Assembly (NCBI GenBank): GCA_039881145.1
Contig: JAYKKI010000149.1
Span: 682,001 to 746,000 of the forward strand
Length of the DNA stretch: 64,000 nt
Origin: Druceiella hillmani
Lineage: Eukaryota; Arthropoda; Insecta; Lepidoptera; Hepialidae
Reading direction: 5' to 3'
The first letter of the stretch is position 1, and each line of letters starts with the position of its first letter. Below are positions 49,280 to 61,030 of this stretch, piece by piece. The notes below the pieces were generated by a model, which made no database searches, was not told the DNA's origin, and saw nothing but the letters and a program-made list of their open reading frames with translations. Made by a program: the position numbers and the translations under genes.

Positions 49280-50315
49280 GGACAAATTAAATGTAATCTG
49301 TACGAAGGTAACCGTTCAGTTTCAGTTATCCTAGTGATGGTCGTAGTAGTTGTTTGTTGGGTTGTCATTGTTTAAGAGAAAGCCTCTATTTGAGTGAAAA
49401 GCTTAAAATAATCACAACAAACTAAAGTGTCGGCTTTTTATTGACTATTACGTATCACAGTTCATTTGTAAATAATTTATCATTTTATCAGCTGACTGCT
49501 TACGTTAAATAACGTATCACGTGACTAGGGCCAATTTTCAACTTTTACTTGCGTGAGTCGTGCCTCTTTAACGCGCATACAAAGTGCGTGTTAAATGAAA
49601 TACCGACCTTAGGGGATTAAACTAAAGAAACTAAAGTGACCATTTTCCAGCGTCTCGATATTTATGCTTTTATAACCATGTGAAAACTTCACACTTTTTA
49701 CATGGTGAAATGGGCATGTCCTAACCAATGCAACATAATGTTAAATAATCAGTATCAATTGCAGTTTTGAAATTAATTGCAATATCGTTATCACAAATGC
49801 GTTAGTTTATATCAATTCGTATAAAAGGGAATATAAATTTATGAAAATCAATTAAATTTTAATTACGAAAGTATATAATTCTTACTTAATAATCAAAACT
49901 TTTTGAAAATAATAAGAATTCAGGGAAATATTCTTAAATAAATTAATTTCTGCTTAGTATCATAATTATTAACTACTGTTAAACTATTAAAAGCTACTAA
50001 ATAGTTATATAAGTTTTTTTATTTATAGGTTAATGTACGGGAATATATAATTAATATTAAATTATTCCCTGAATTCTGTTATATTCAAATGACACTCTAA
50101 TAGTATTTCGTTCAAAATATCTGGAATTTTTATTCATTTACATCACATTAATAATCTAAAGTAATTATAAACTGGCTTCTATTACACAATATCATTTTAT
50201 AGACATACCAGTTATTCAAGGTCTCTCTTACCATTTTTTCACGTCGTATATCCAATAGAAATATTTTTTATTCTTTCACAATTTTCGAATATGCGTTCGA
50301 TGTAATGTAAAAATA
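49280..50315. other. AT-rich DNA, no gene seen
   Basis: A 13-bp inverted repeat AGAATTCAGGGAA lies at 49915-49927 and 50065-50077, about 137 bases apart, and might bound a very small element. Nothing else recognised. Confidence 0.4.
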
Positions 50316-50799
50316 CCATCAGGCCTAAGGACAAAGTTAGTAGGTTGTAGTAAATACAAAACAGTTGTTAGAGCAGTTATGATGTATGGTAGTGATGCAT
50401 GGGCCACAAAGAAAATTCTTATAAATAAACACTATTTGACCGATATACGTATGCTGCGCTGACCGGATGGAGTAACGTTGAAAGTCAAAATACGAAATGA
50501 ATATATAATGGGGAGTTTCAAGGTTTCTCTAATTACTAACAAAATCCAGGAGGCGATACTAAGATGGTACGGTCACGTTATGCGCAGACCTGAAAAGCAG
50601 TTCCTGGAAAGTGCCTGCCTATCGCTTCGAGAAAAAAGAGAAAAGCAATACTTACTACTACTTGGCTAACAAATGTCAAGCGCGCCGTGATGTAATTTGA
50701 TCTATCCAAAGACGACACTTGCAAGAGACACAGATTGTGTTTAAAAATTTCAAAAGCCGACCCCATGTTGCAGGATGTGACAAGGACAAATAATATGAC
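50316..50799 (+). pseudogene. RTE-like non-LTR retrotransposon C-terminal fragment
   Basis: A 5'-truncated copy encodes the region after the reverse transcriptase active site. One frame from 50358 reads KTVVRAVMMYGSDAWATKK, DIRMLR, stop, VKIRNEYIMGSFKVSLITNK, and IQEAILRWYGHVMRR. After small frameshifts it ends TWLTNVKRAVM and DLSKDDTCKRHRLCLKISKA, then DP and a short tail near 50799. The pattern YGSExW, MRMLRW, IRNExIR, LRWYGHVxRR and a final ADP is the remembered signature of RTE-type and related non-LTR elements. The Trp of MLRW is a stop codon. The catalytic FxDD box is upstream of the truncation and absent. Confidence 0.85.
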
Positions 50800-52121
<1,322 letters not shown>

Positions 52122-53073
52122 TGTTTACTATTTTCCTTTTTTATAATTAAAATATTCACTCCCTTTGGAATAAAATCGTTAATATGATAATTTATACAGT
52201 AAGTGGATAATAAGCAGTAATAACAGAAAAAGTTCCCCATTTTACATTTTTTATTCCATTTTCACGCAAATGAAGTTAAAACTATTAATTAATAAGTATA
52301 ACATAATTTTTAGAACTTAACTTTTCGAGGGTTCATAGAAGGCAAACATGAGGTTAGGAGGGTAACGTAGAAAAAATCCCGGAGCAGAAGAACGCTTCCA
52401 TAGGTGAAAAAGGTTAAATAGAAGAGAATCTAAAGGTTAGAAAGGTTGAGAGTTGAATCTTATACTCAAGTCTATAAGTGTAACTCGATGGTTCATTGCC
52501 AAAATAATACTTGTATTTGATTGGAATTTGTTTGCGGTTTTTTTATTTACCTAAGCCTACATTGAAAACAAAAGTGCAATTCAGTATCAGAAATATATCC
52601 CTTCTAATAATTTATAATTAATACAAAATACGTGAACCATATGTTAGTCATAATTTACTATAAAAAGTAAAAGGTACTTGATTATTTGAAAACAAGGTGT
52701 ACCTTGCCAAAATTACATCTCAAAATACACAAAAATAAGTATGGGTTGATTGGAGAATGCACATAATTTTAAGTCAATCAGTAATTATAACCTTATAACT
52801 TTGGAACTATAACCATATATTGTGGATGAACAGGAATGATGTGTACGCCTATATCGTACGTATTCTAAAAAACCTCAAGTCTATGTCATGTACGTTTGCT
52901 TAAAACTAAGTGTGTATTAAACTTTTATTGCCAGTGTTTAGTATGTTTGTTTCTTGATTATTTTCAATATCTTATTTTTATATAAAGTAATGTCGATTGT
53001 GAGTAACGATGTCATGGTGGCTGAAGAGCATTTAAATGTTCATCTTTTTGGCGAATTATTAATATAGTATTCA
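52122..53073. other. AT-rich DNA, no gene seen
   Basis: Nothing recognised. A purine-rich segment lies at 52340-52450. Confidence 0.5.
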
Positions 53074-54740
53074 TAGTAGGGGAGCCCGGGATGCTAAATT
53101 TTCAGTTACTAAAGCGTCATGGGGACCTATTGGATTGTGAAGATAATGTCCTAAACCGAAAAAAACTTTATGTAAAGTTTTCGATTTTGTTGGGGAGGGG
53201 AGGGTAATTTTCAAAAATGTAAAAAAAAAACGGTCACATGGAAATACTCGAGCGCGTCAGAAATTCATAGTGTATACGCGCAATGTCATTTTGAAAACCG
53301 AGAGATATTAATCTGACGAGTAACTAGGGGAGGGTGGCCGTAAAAAGGGGTTGAAAAAAAAAAAGTTATTCGAGCGTGTCAGATATTCAGAGGGAATGTT
53401 AAGTGAACACAAGAAAATGTCCTATTTAAATGACTGACGATTTGGATGGGGCCAAAAGTCATAACCGATTTTTGAAAATGTAAAAAAAAACTGTGACCTT
53501 GAAATACTCGAGCGCGTCAGATTTTTATACAGACAGTTCAATTTCATGTCCTAATCAAACTAAATGATAATCTGACAATTATATGAAGGCATATTCTTAA
53601 TCTGACAAATTGAATTTTTTTTTCATTAGTGGATGTAATCAAGCTATATACATATATATAAGTACGATTATATCATTTATTAATATAAAAGTAAATAAAA
53701 CAATATAAAAATGATATTCTCAATATTCATCCTCACTGGATTCATCTTCAGCAAGTTCTGGTGCATCATCACATTCCTGCGCATTTTCCGATTTAATTAC
53801 ATTTTGCCTTAGAAAATCGGACGGTATTTTGATAGCTGTAAAAAGTTTGTAACACGGGGCATGATAGCCATTATTTAAAGATGTATCATTAGAAAGTTCG
53901 ACCGTAGCATAAGCGTTGCTAGATTTTCTTTGAACTGGTTTCACTTTACGATACTTTAAAATAGTTTGACATTTTTTTAAAGTTTCTGGAGTAAACTTTT
54001 TAATTTTTTCACATGTTTCATTTCCACAAAATACACATTTCAAACTTAAATTACTCATTATTGTAACTTGTACATTACTCATTATTGTAATTGTACTTAT
54101 TACATTTAATTCACAAATTTATTTTTAGACACAACAAACAAATCAAAACGTCGTACATCTACAATAACAAACACGTCATTCTGATCAGCTGAGATGGCGT
54201 CATGGCGGCAGACGGTAGTGTGGGGATGGTATGAGAGAGTAAGAGATAGAGAAAGAATGAGAAGGAACGAGAGACGCGGAGTGGGAAACACATAGTTCTT
54301 AGCAGCTGTACGCTCCACACTTTATTTATGGTTTTAGCTACATCTCCCCATGAAAATCGTCAGATTATATATTTCCCGTAATCCTTAAAGGATTTCCTTC
54401 AAAATAAAAAAAATTCAATCGCGCTCGAGTATTTCGAGGCGAAGTTTTTTTTTACATCCTTATGACTCGCCAATTTCCTTATGCCACGCTCAAATCGTCA
54501 GATTATTGAAATATACACTGTTTTGCATGTACTTAACATACATTGTCTTAATCTGACGCGCTCGAGTTTTTCTGAGGATCGATTTTTTTATACCAATCTG
54601 ACGGGCTGCCCTCAACGCACGCCCCTATATTAAGGGTTCATATATGGTAGGGATACATTACAGGGTACAAAGTTTCTCCCCATATGATTTTCTGACGCGC
54701 TCAAGTAACGCGCAAAATCCCCGCTTGGGCTCCCCTAGTA
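53074..54740. mobile_element. DNA transposon with TIRs, subterminal repeats and 5-bp target duplication
   Basis: The element spans 53079-54735. It starts GGGGAGCCCGGG and ends with the complement GGGCTCCCC. Inside, the ends continue to pair imperfectly (AAATTTTCAGTTACTAAAGCG versus a left-reading GATTTTGCGCGTTACTTGAGCG, quoted in parts). TAGTA flanks it on both sides (53074-53078, 54736-54740), a 5-bp target duplication. A motif CTCGAGCGCGTCAGA occurs inward of the left end at 53246, 53369 (variant) and 53507. Its complement TCTGACGCGCTCGAG appears at 54419 (partial), 54552, 54597 (variant) and 54691 (variant) at the right. TCTGAC cores recur elsewhere within. One short ORF lies on the minus strand. 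I do not recognise the superfamily. It is probably non-autonomous. Confidence 0.8.
53720..54082 (-). CDS. Small zinc-binding-type protein of the TIR element
   Basis: A 120-codon frame without interruption, inside the transposon and on its minus strand. The N-terminal half carries CVFCGNETCEKIKKFTPETL, a CxxC pair, and later NGYHAPCYKLFTAI, an HxxC pair, which together would suit one zinc ion. This module is similar to the N-terminus of transposon-derived proteins seen in insects. The C-terminus is strongly acidic (DDAPELAEDESSEDEY). No DDE catalytic region follows, so it is either an internally deleted transposase or a separate accessory protein. Two in-frame Met codons eight residues apart make the start uncertain; the second, just before SNLSLKC, sits in a locally duplicated TTACTCATTATTGTAA. 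An intact frame in such decayed surroundings suggests a fairly recent insertion. Substrate and partners are unknown. Confidence 0.6.
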   Translation of the reverse strand: MSNVQVTIMSNLSLKCVFCGNETCEKIKKFTPETLKKCQTILKYRKVKPVQRKSSNAYATVELSNDTSLNNGYHAPCYKLFTAIKIPSDFLRQNVIKSENAQECDDAPELAEDESSEDEY

Positions 54741-57700
54741 TTAAAAGAAAAAAGGTTTTTAAAATTTTTCAATTTATTCCTTAATGTTTAAATACCAGTG
54801 AAAGATGTAAATGAAAATTTTTTGATTTACAGCACATTATATCCAGTTAGAAAAATGTTGTTTTTATAAAAATCCGTTTAAAGTTTTCGATATCAATACT
54901 TATTCAAAACTACTCTGAATATTAGCCAATGGTTGTTTGAAAATATCGGATTAAAATATTTTACATTTGAGACTCTAAACTATAATTATAAATATATATA
55001 ATATATATTAATATATTCCTCAAAAACTGTAAGCACTCCACCGAAAAAGATCGTATCTTAAGAGTACACGGGAAGGAAAATGTGGTAAAAATCGATTTTA
55101 ATTACAAAGTTTTGTTAAATTGGTATAGTTAATAAAAACCCGCTTCTAAGTGTTCTCTCGTACGATCTCTCGACGACTACAACTGACCATTTTTTTTCTT
55201 TTTTTCTTCGTTCTTGAGATGTGCATCACAAGATTTTAACGTCAATACAAGGGTTAGGGTTCCTGCAGTGCAGCACATCTAGCGTTGCGGTCAAATCCGA
55301 TTAACGTAGTGCGGCGAACAATTTAATTTTGCTACTTATAGTAAGCGACACGAGTATTATTTTGCGGAAATTGATATACTGGTAATTTTTATAAAGCTTT
55401 TTTTTTCATACAGTTTCTATTTATAACAATGAAATGTTTAGGCTCGGAAAATGATGATATTAAAGAACGTTAATTGAAAAATAATTTATTTTTCAGTATT
55501 GAAAGAAAAAATAATGTTATATACATTATTTCTAACTTATGTCTTTGAGAAGAACATGAAAAAAAATTGCTGTACTAATCAAGCGACAACTTGTATATAA
55601 AGGAAATGTGTTTTTATAAAGACGGTGTTTGAATTGGTAGCATATTATTTAAAAATTCACTAATTGTTTTATTTGGTTATAGTACTTAATTTCTATAAAA
55701 TAAGTGTATTTACTTAAAGAACTTAAAAAACCAAGTGAAATGGAGTAAAACAATAATTTCAATTCACAGACATATTTTGAAACCCTGAAACTAACGGTAG
55801 AGCCACATATCATATTAGATGATTTTAAAAAAAAAATAACATATATTTTAAATACTGTATTTAATATTTAAATTATAATTTTAATATGTAAATTTTTTTA
55901 CTATTTTTATATCTCTGATTTAAAATTATTTTTTTTAACTTGTCTTGTTTACTTTATAAAAGCCAGGTTTTTCAATATTTCAAAATGTACACATTTACGA
56001 GTATATAACACTTAATAGTCTTGAAAATCTTGAAATCAAAATCTTGTAATCAATCGCTTTCGTGTGTGATCTTACAGTTTTAAAAAAGTAGATCCGGGTT
56101 AAGTTAACTGGTTGGACATTACATTTTATATTACAAAAGTAATTTTGTGGGCTCAATACACTGCGATTTTTTGTAATATTCATAATAAATTATCAAATTC
56201 TTTCACTTTTTTGGTGTCGCCATTGAAAACCTGAGCGACTGACTTAGATTGCAATAAAAATAACAAAATTTACTTGCCATATTGACCACCTTATGGTGTT
56301 TATTTTGATCAAAAATTTGCAACTTTAAAACACTTTGCCTTGCTCGCCATTTTTGTACCGTCACAATAAATTTTTCTTACATGAAAACGAAAAATTGTTA
56401 AATCGCGTGATTTGACTCAATGGGCAAGGACTGTAAATCAATGTGCAAGGACTGATTCAAATAAACAGAGGAGTGAAATTGGTATAAGCGCGGTAAAGTA
56501 CGTTTAACAAAAATTGGCTACGGTAATAAACAAAAAGTCCACCAGATTTTTTCCTGAAGATTTTTTTTCTGAAACATTTGAAACTTACCTAGGAATACAA
56601 AACTTTATATGATAAATTATATTGATTTGTTTAGCAAAATAACGCGATGTTGTTTTAGTCGTTACACTACTAATTACTTTAATTAATAATACTACCTTTC
56701 ATACATCAAATTTTGTTCAATGAATGAAAAGATACATGATACGAGTTAAACCTTGCACAATGGATGTAAAGATCATATATTATTATATCATATATCGCAT
56801 AAATGAAATGCGTACCAACCGCGTAAGAAGCGGTACGTAGGTTGTGTTACCGTCATTAGAACTTGATAAATACAATTTAAAAAAGCTATTAGAATATTGT
56901 TTAGGGACTTTAGTGACAAATTAACACAAGCCATTACTTTTTTGCCATCAACTTTGATGATAGTTTTATCGGTATTTACAGTGATATTAATAGTTTTCCT
57001 TCAAAACTGATCTCATTTTATGCACATTTGCAAGAGTTGTTGACAAATTTATCGTTTAATAATTCTAAAAATATAGAAGCGAGAATGAACAATGAGGAAC
57101 AATTTAATGTAGTTTTTAAAACTCTTTGCTCTACCGTAACTTTCAACTGAAACATAAAGACAGAATTCTCGAATTATTTTGGAGTAATTTTAACAAAACT
57201 TTGCATTATATCCAATTGTCGGATTGCTAAATTAAAAGGTTTAAATTATATTAAGACCGTGGCAAGTAATGGAACAGATAGACGTGGAGACAAAACCATA
57301 AGTATTATGTTCCCTCCCTTGGTCTGGAGCACTCAAACTGAGGAAAAATATTGATGACAGAAATAAAGGGAATAAAAAGGCATATATGGAGTATTTTATG
57401 TGTCTACTTGATTCCGGGTACGACCCATCTCATTGTGTTATAAACAGATCACAATTTTTAATGTGTTTATCATGCCAATTTTTAAATTGTAATTTTACGT
57501 GATATTTCATTCATGCTGTCACTGTAGATAGCAGGCAGCAACAGAAAGTGAGGAAATGGAACGGAATGAACATTTTCACTACACGTAAGACAGGAAATCT
57601 AAATTAATTTTATCCCAGACTCTACTGCGCGCAACATTACTACTTTAGTCTGAACCGAGTAGTTTCCCGTTCAATCTTGTGATTTGTAGAGTACGCCACT

Positions 57701-60560
57701 TACGAATGGTCTAATAAATTCTCCACACACACATACACACAAATATGGTTTCTTTATTTGCCTTATCTAACATTTCTTCATAAATATTTTTGGGAGTAAA
57801 ATTCACTTAAAACTTCCCTTAAAAATAATTTTTGTTATTAGTGGTCTTGATAGATGATGAAAATTATTAACAATAATGCAGATCGTTGTAAATGAGTGTA
57901 AGTTTTTCTACGCAGCCTCAAAACTTCAAGTTACATAGTATAACAGGAAAATGATTTAGAATTTTATTTTGGAATCGACATCAAGATCTTTATATATGTT
58001 AAATTATAAATTCCTTTAATGATTCTTATTCCTACTAACGTTAATCGTCTCGATGAATGTGAAATAAAATGTTATAATTTTTTTTAAAGCTGTTACGCTT
58101 TTAACTGGTAGAGGTGAAATTGATGTGATTTATAGAATTTGTAATGTCTATGTGATATTTAATTTCAAAAAGTCACACACAAAATAATAAAGTGATAAAA
58201 TTACGCTGAGTGTTCTCAGCGACGTAGCACAATACTAAATTGTGTAATTTAAATAGAGGCAGTACAGTTAAAATTTAACGTTTAATGTAAAGTTTACAAT
58301 GGAAAGGGTGATAATTACATATATTACTATTAGCAAAACTACAATAAAGGTAACTATCATAGCTCGTAGCTGTTTGCAATAGTTGTTCTCGAAATAATAT
58401 TAAACTGTACTGTTTTCTCTTGTACCTAGGCGGTCTCTTATATCCCATTAGCATGATAGTCGATAACTGTTTCTGGAGACAAAAATTAAAAAAAAAACTG
58501 ATTTTACAACTGGAACTAACTTCAAACTTATCACAGTTACGTAAAAAGTTGTCGTGTTTTTTGTGCACAGTTTTTAATCCACAATATATCGGAAACAATG
58601 AGCTGTTTTTGGTGTTGTGTGATATTAATGTGAATATCTTTGTGTAAATATTTTCTTTTCATTATCAAATACACATGAATATTTTTGAAAATAAGTTAGC
58701 TACACGTAATAAATGTTTTGTACTTATTTACAAAAAATATCCAAATATATTCGAAAGTGAAAAAAAATATTTACAGAAAAATATTAACATCAATAAATAT
58801 CACACAAAGCTGATTACGGGTATGGAGTGAGAGGTATATGGATATTAAGAGATGATAATTTGCGTCAACCTGAAAATTTTTGACCCTATTTACAATTATG
58901 CAAAGCAGCTTAGTTGTCTTGAAATAGCCATTTTTCATATGAGAAAAAGTTAATTAAACATCATGTATAATCGTACTGTACTTTTTGCATTATTTTTCAA
59001 CTCAAAAGTTTAGGTTATTATTACAGAAAAATTAACTGTTTTTAAGTAGGAAGCAATAAAATAGTGTGTATAAAAGTTAAAGAAAACATGATATCAAACA
59101 ATATTTTTAACTTTTTGTACTCGGTTTAAGAAACGGAAGCTAAAAAGTTACAAAAATTCAGATAATTTGAAAATTATTCCAATTCCGATCAGATCAAATT
59201 ATCCTTGGAAATGAAGATCAGATTATCCTTGAAAGGTCAGACACTGAAGAAAATTTCTAGACTTTATTTTTCACTTCGTAATTCGTTTGAAAAGTAAGAT
59301 TAGACTAGTCTACATTTTAATCTACTATCTTTTATTTCAAAGTAACCATTACCTTATATAATAACTATAACATGGATTTGCTTCAACCAATACAGCTGTT
59401 TGGATAGGTTTTGTCGAAATATTCATGCACAGCTTTTTAATAATACGCGCAATATCTATGATATTGATTTATAATATCTCTCCTCAAATATTGTAACATA
59501 TTCTCAGATATTTAAATTGTCTGGATAATTAAACATAATGCAGGCAAACAATTATCGGGTGAAAATATTCATCCAAATATTGACGTTGATTTTTTTTTGT
59601 TTCCAAAAATACACATTATATAAATATGTTATGCCATTTTGCAAAAATGTTATTCATTGATCCAAATAATTTTCTTTAAAAATATCTACGTTCAAGAAAA
59701 AATATTATATATATAAGCAGGATTTCACTTTTCTAATCCTCGTGGCCGCGAATAAAAGTTTTTCAACCTTAAATATCGTGCACATAGCACTACGTTTTCA
59801 AAATTTGAAATTTCCTCTTGCCCTGAGTTTAATAATTGTATTTTAGATTACTTTACTGTTATGATTTCTTTAATCAGAAAAGCGTTCCCGACATAACGCT
59901 CTAGTTTAATTGCTGTCAACGAGCCCACACGCCAAAATATTGTTCACTTATCTATCTTTCTAACATGTATCAATTATAGATACTTGGACTATTATAGATC
60001 ACTAAATAGTCGAAAACAGCACTCAACTAAACGTCTAAGGATTTAACAAGAGGAGTTTCAACTTAACACGATGGAGGAATTACAATTACGCGTAATGAGT
60101 GCACGAAACAGACATCAGACATCAATACACGATAGAAGCAAACAGTAGACTTGTTTATAAGAATTAAATTTTGCAAGGTATCGTTGTTCCAAAATACACA
60201 AGGTGCGGGTCAGAAACCCTTTTATATTTAAAAGACGGAATATTTGAATGGCATCAAGGAATTTTCATTCATACTTCAGTATCTTACGTTTAACTTTAAC
60301 TTTCTTAGAGTTTACTTTTCACTTCGTCATTTCTTTCCTATTATTATAACTTAAAATGTTGAGTACACAAAATAATACAAATTACGTCTAAAGCTGTAAT
60401 TTAATTTATATTTATTTCTACTTATTTCTTGACGCTGAAAAATAATTAAAAGTGGCTGAAAAAACTGTGACTCTTTTCACAATAGTGGTATAAATATTCA
60501 AAATTAATTTTCTTGAAATTAAATGTAGTAAATGGATTAAAATGTGTTGATACTGTTATT
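54741..60560. other. AT-rich anonymous DNA
   Basis: No gene recognised in nearly 6 kb. Minor features: GGGTTAGGGTTCC near 55250 (too short to be telomeric), a repeated GCAAGGACTG (56425 and 56443) and a repeated GATCAGATTATCCTTG-like unit near 59190-59230. Frames at 55995, 58275 and 58420 have no motif. Confidence 0.45.
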
Positions 60561-60574
60561 AAACCCAGCTGTTA

Positions 60575-60637
60575 CCTGATGTATGTTTGTGTTCGGCTGT
60601 TACATCATGTATATTTACCCTGATGTATGTTTGTGTT
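60575..60637. repeat. 19-bp direct repeat, two copies
   Basis: CCTGATGTATGTTTGTGTT occurs at 60575-60593 and 60619-60637. A related CATCATGTATATTTA lies between, suggesting three degenerate units. Confidence 0.75.
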
Positions 60638-60866
60638 GCTGTATCCAGCTCAATGTCACCATCCTAAGTCTTCAAACGATCATTCAGTTTGTTCGTGAGA
60701 CCGGGATTTATGGGACGGAAGCCATCAAGTCAATGAAAGACGACTGAATAAATAATACACCATAACGCATCGATATTTTATGTCGTTAACACTGCATTAC
60801 TTCCACAATAAAATTCATATTATGAAATAACGCGACCTTTAACATATCTCGAACAACAATTATTAT

Positions 60867-61030
60867 CAAAGATTCATCTTTGCTAATATCCCACCTGAAG
60901 ATGTTGTAATACAACGAAACCTAGGTCGTGGTAAAGAAATTAAAGAAAGTAGAAAGAATACTACATCACGTAGTTTCATTTAATTGTGAATAATAAATTT
61001 CTGCAAAATTAACGCCAAATATATTCAATT
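60867..61030 (+). repeat. Fold-back element, copy A (single arm)
   Basis: It begins at the palindrome centre (CAAAGAT, TC, ATCTTTG at 60867-60882) and continues along one arm only. It matches the right arms at 46601 and 38530 and then the outer flank TTAACGCCAAATATATTCAA. The left arm is missing, apparently truncated. This copy has the best-preserved hammerhead-like core of the three. Confidence 0.85.
60891..60931 (+). ncRNA. Hammerhead ribozyme-like motif (type I, short stem III)
   Basis: Read as RNA: helix I strand CCAC (60891-60894), then core CUGAAGA (60895-60901), matching C3-U4-G5-A6-N7-G8-A9. One extra U (60902) follows. Helix II is GUUGU/ACAAC with loop AAU (60903-60915), then core GAA (60916-60918). 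Helix III is AC (60919-60920), loop CUAG, GU (60925-60926). The cleavage triplet GUC ends at C17 (60927), and the helix I strand GUGG (60928-60931) pairs with CCAC. All conserved catalytic-core bases fit. A self-cleaving RNA of this type would be expected to cut after 60927. The two-base-pair helix III is like metazoan retroelement hammerheads, some of which act as dimers. Oddities: the extra base before helix II and a helix I of only 4 bp before an interruption. Activity is not shown. Confidence 0.6.

Noticed and set aside
55248..55262. GGGTTAGGGTTCC as a telomeric repeat
   Set aside because: Only two short units are present and the insect repeat is TTAGG; no array.
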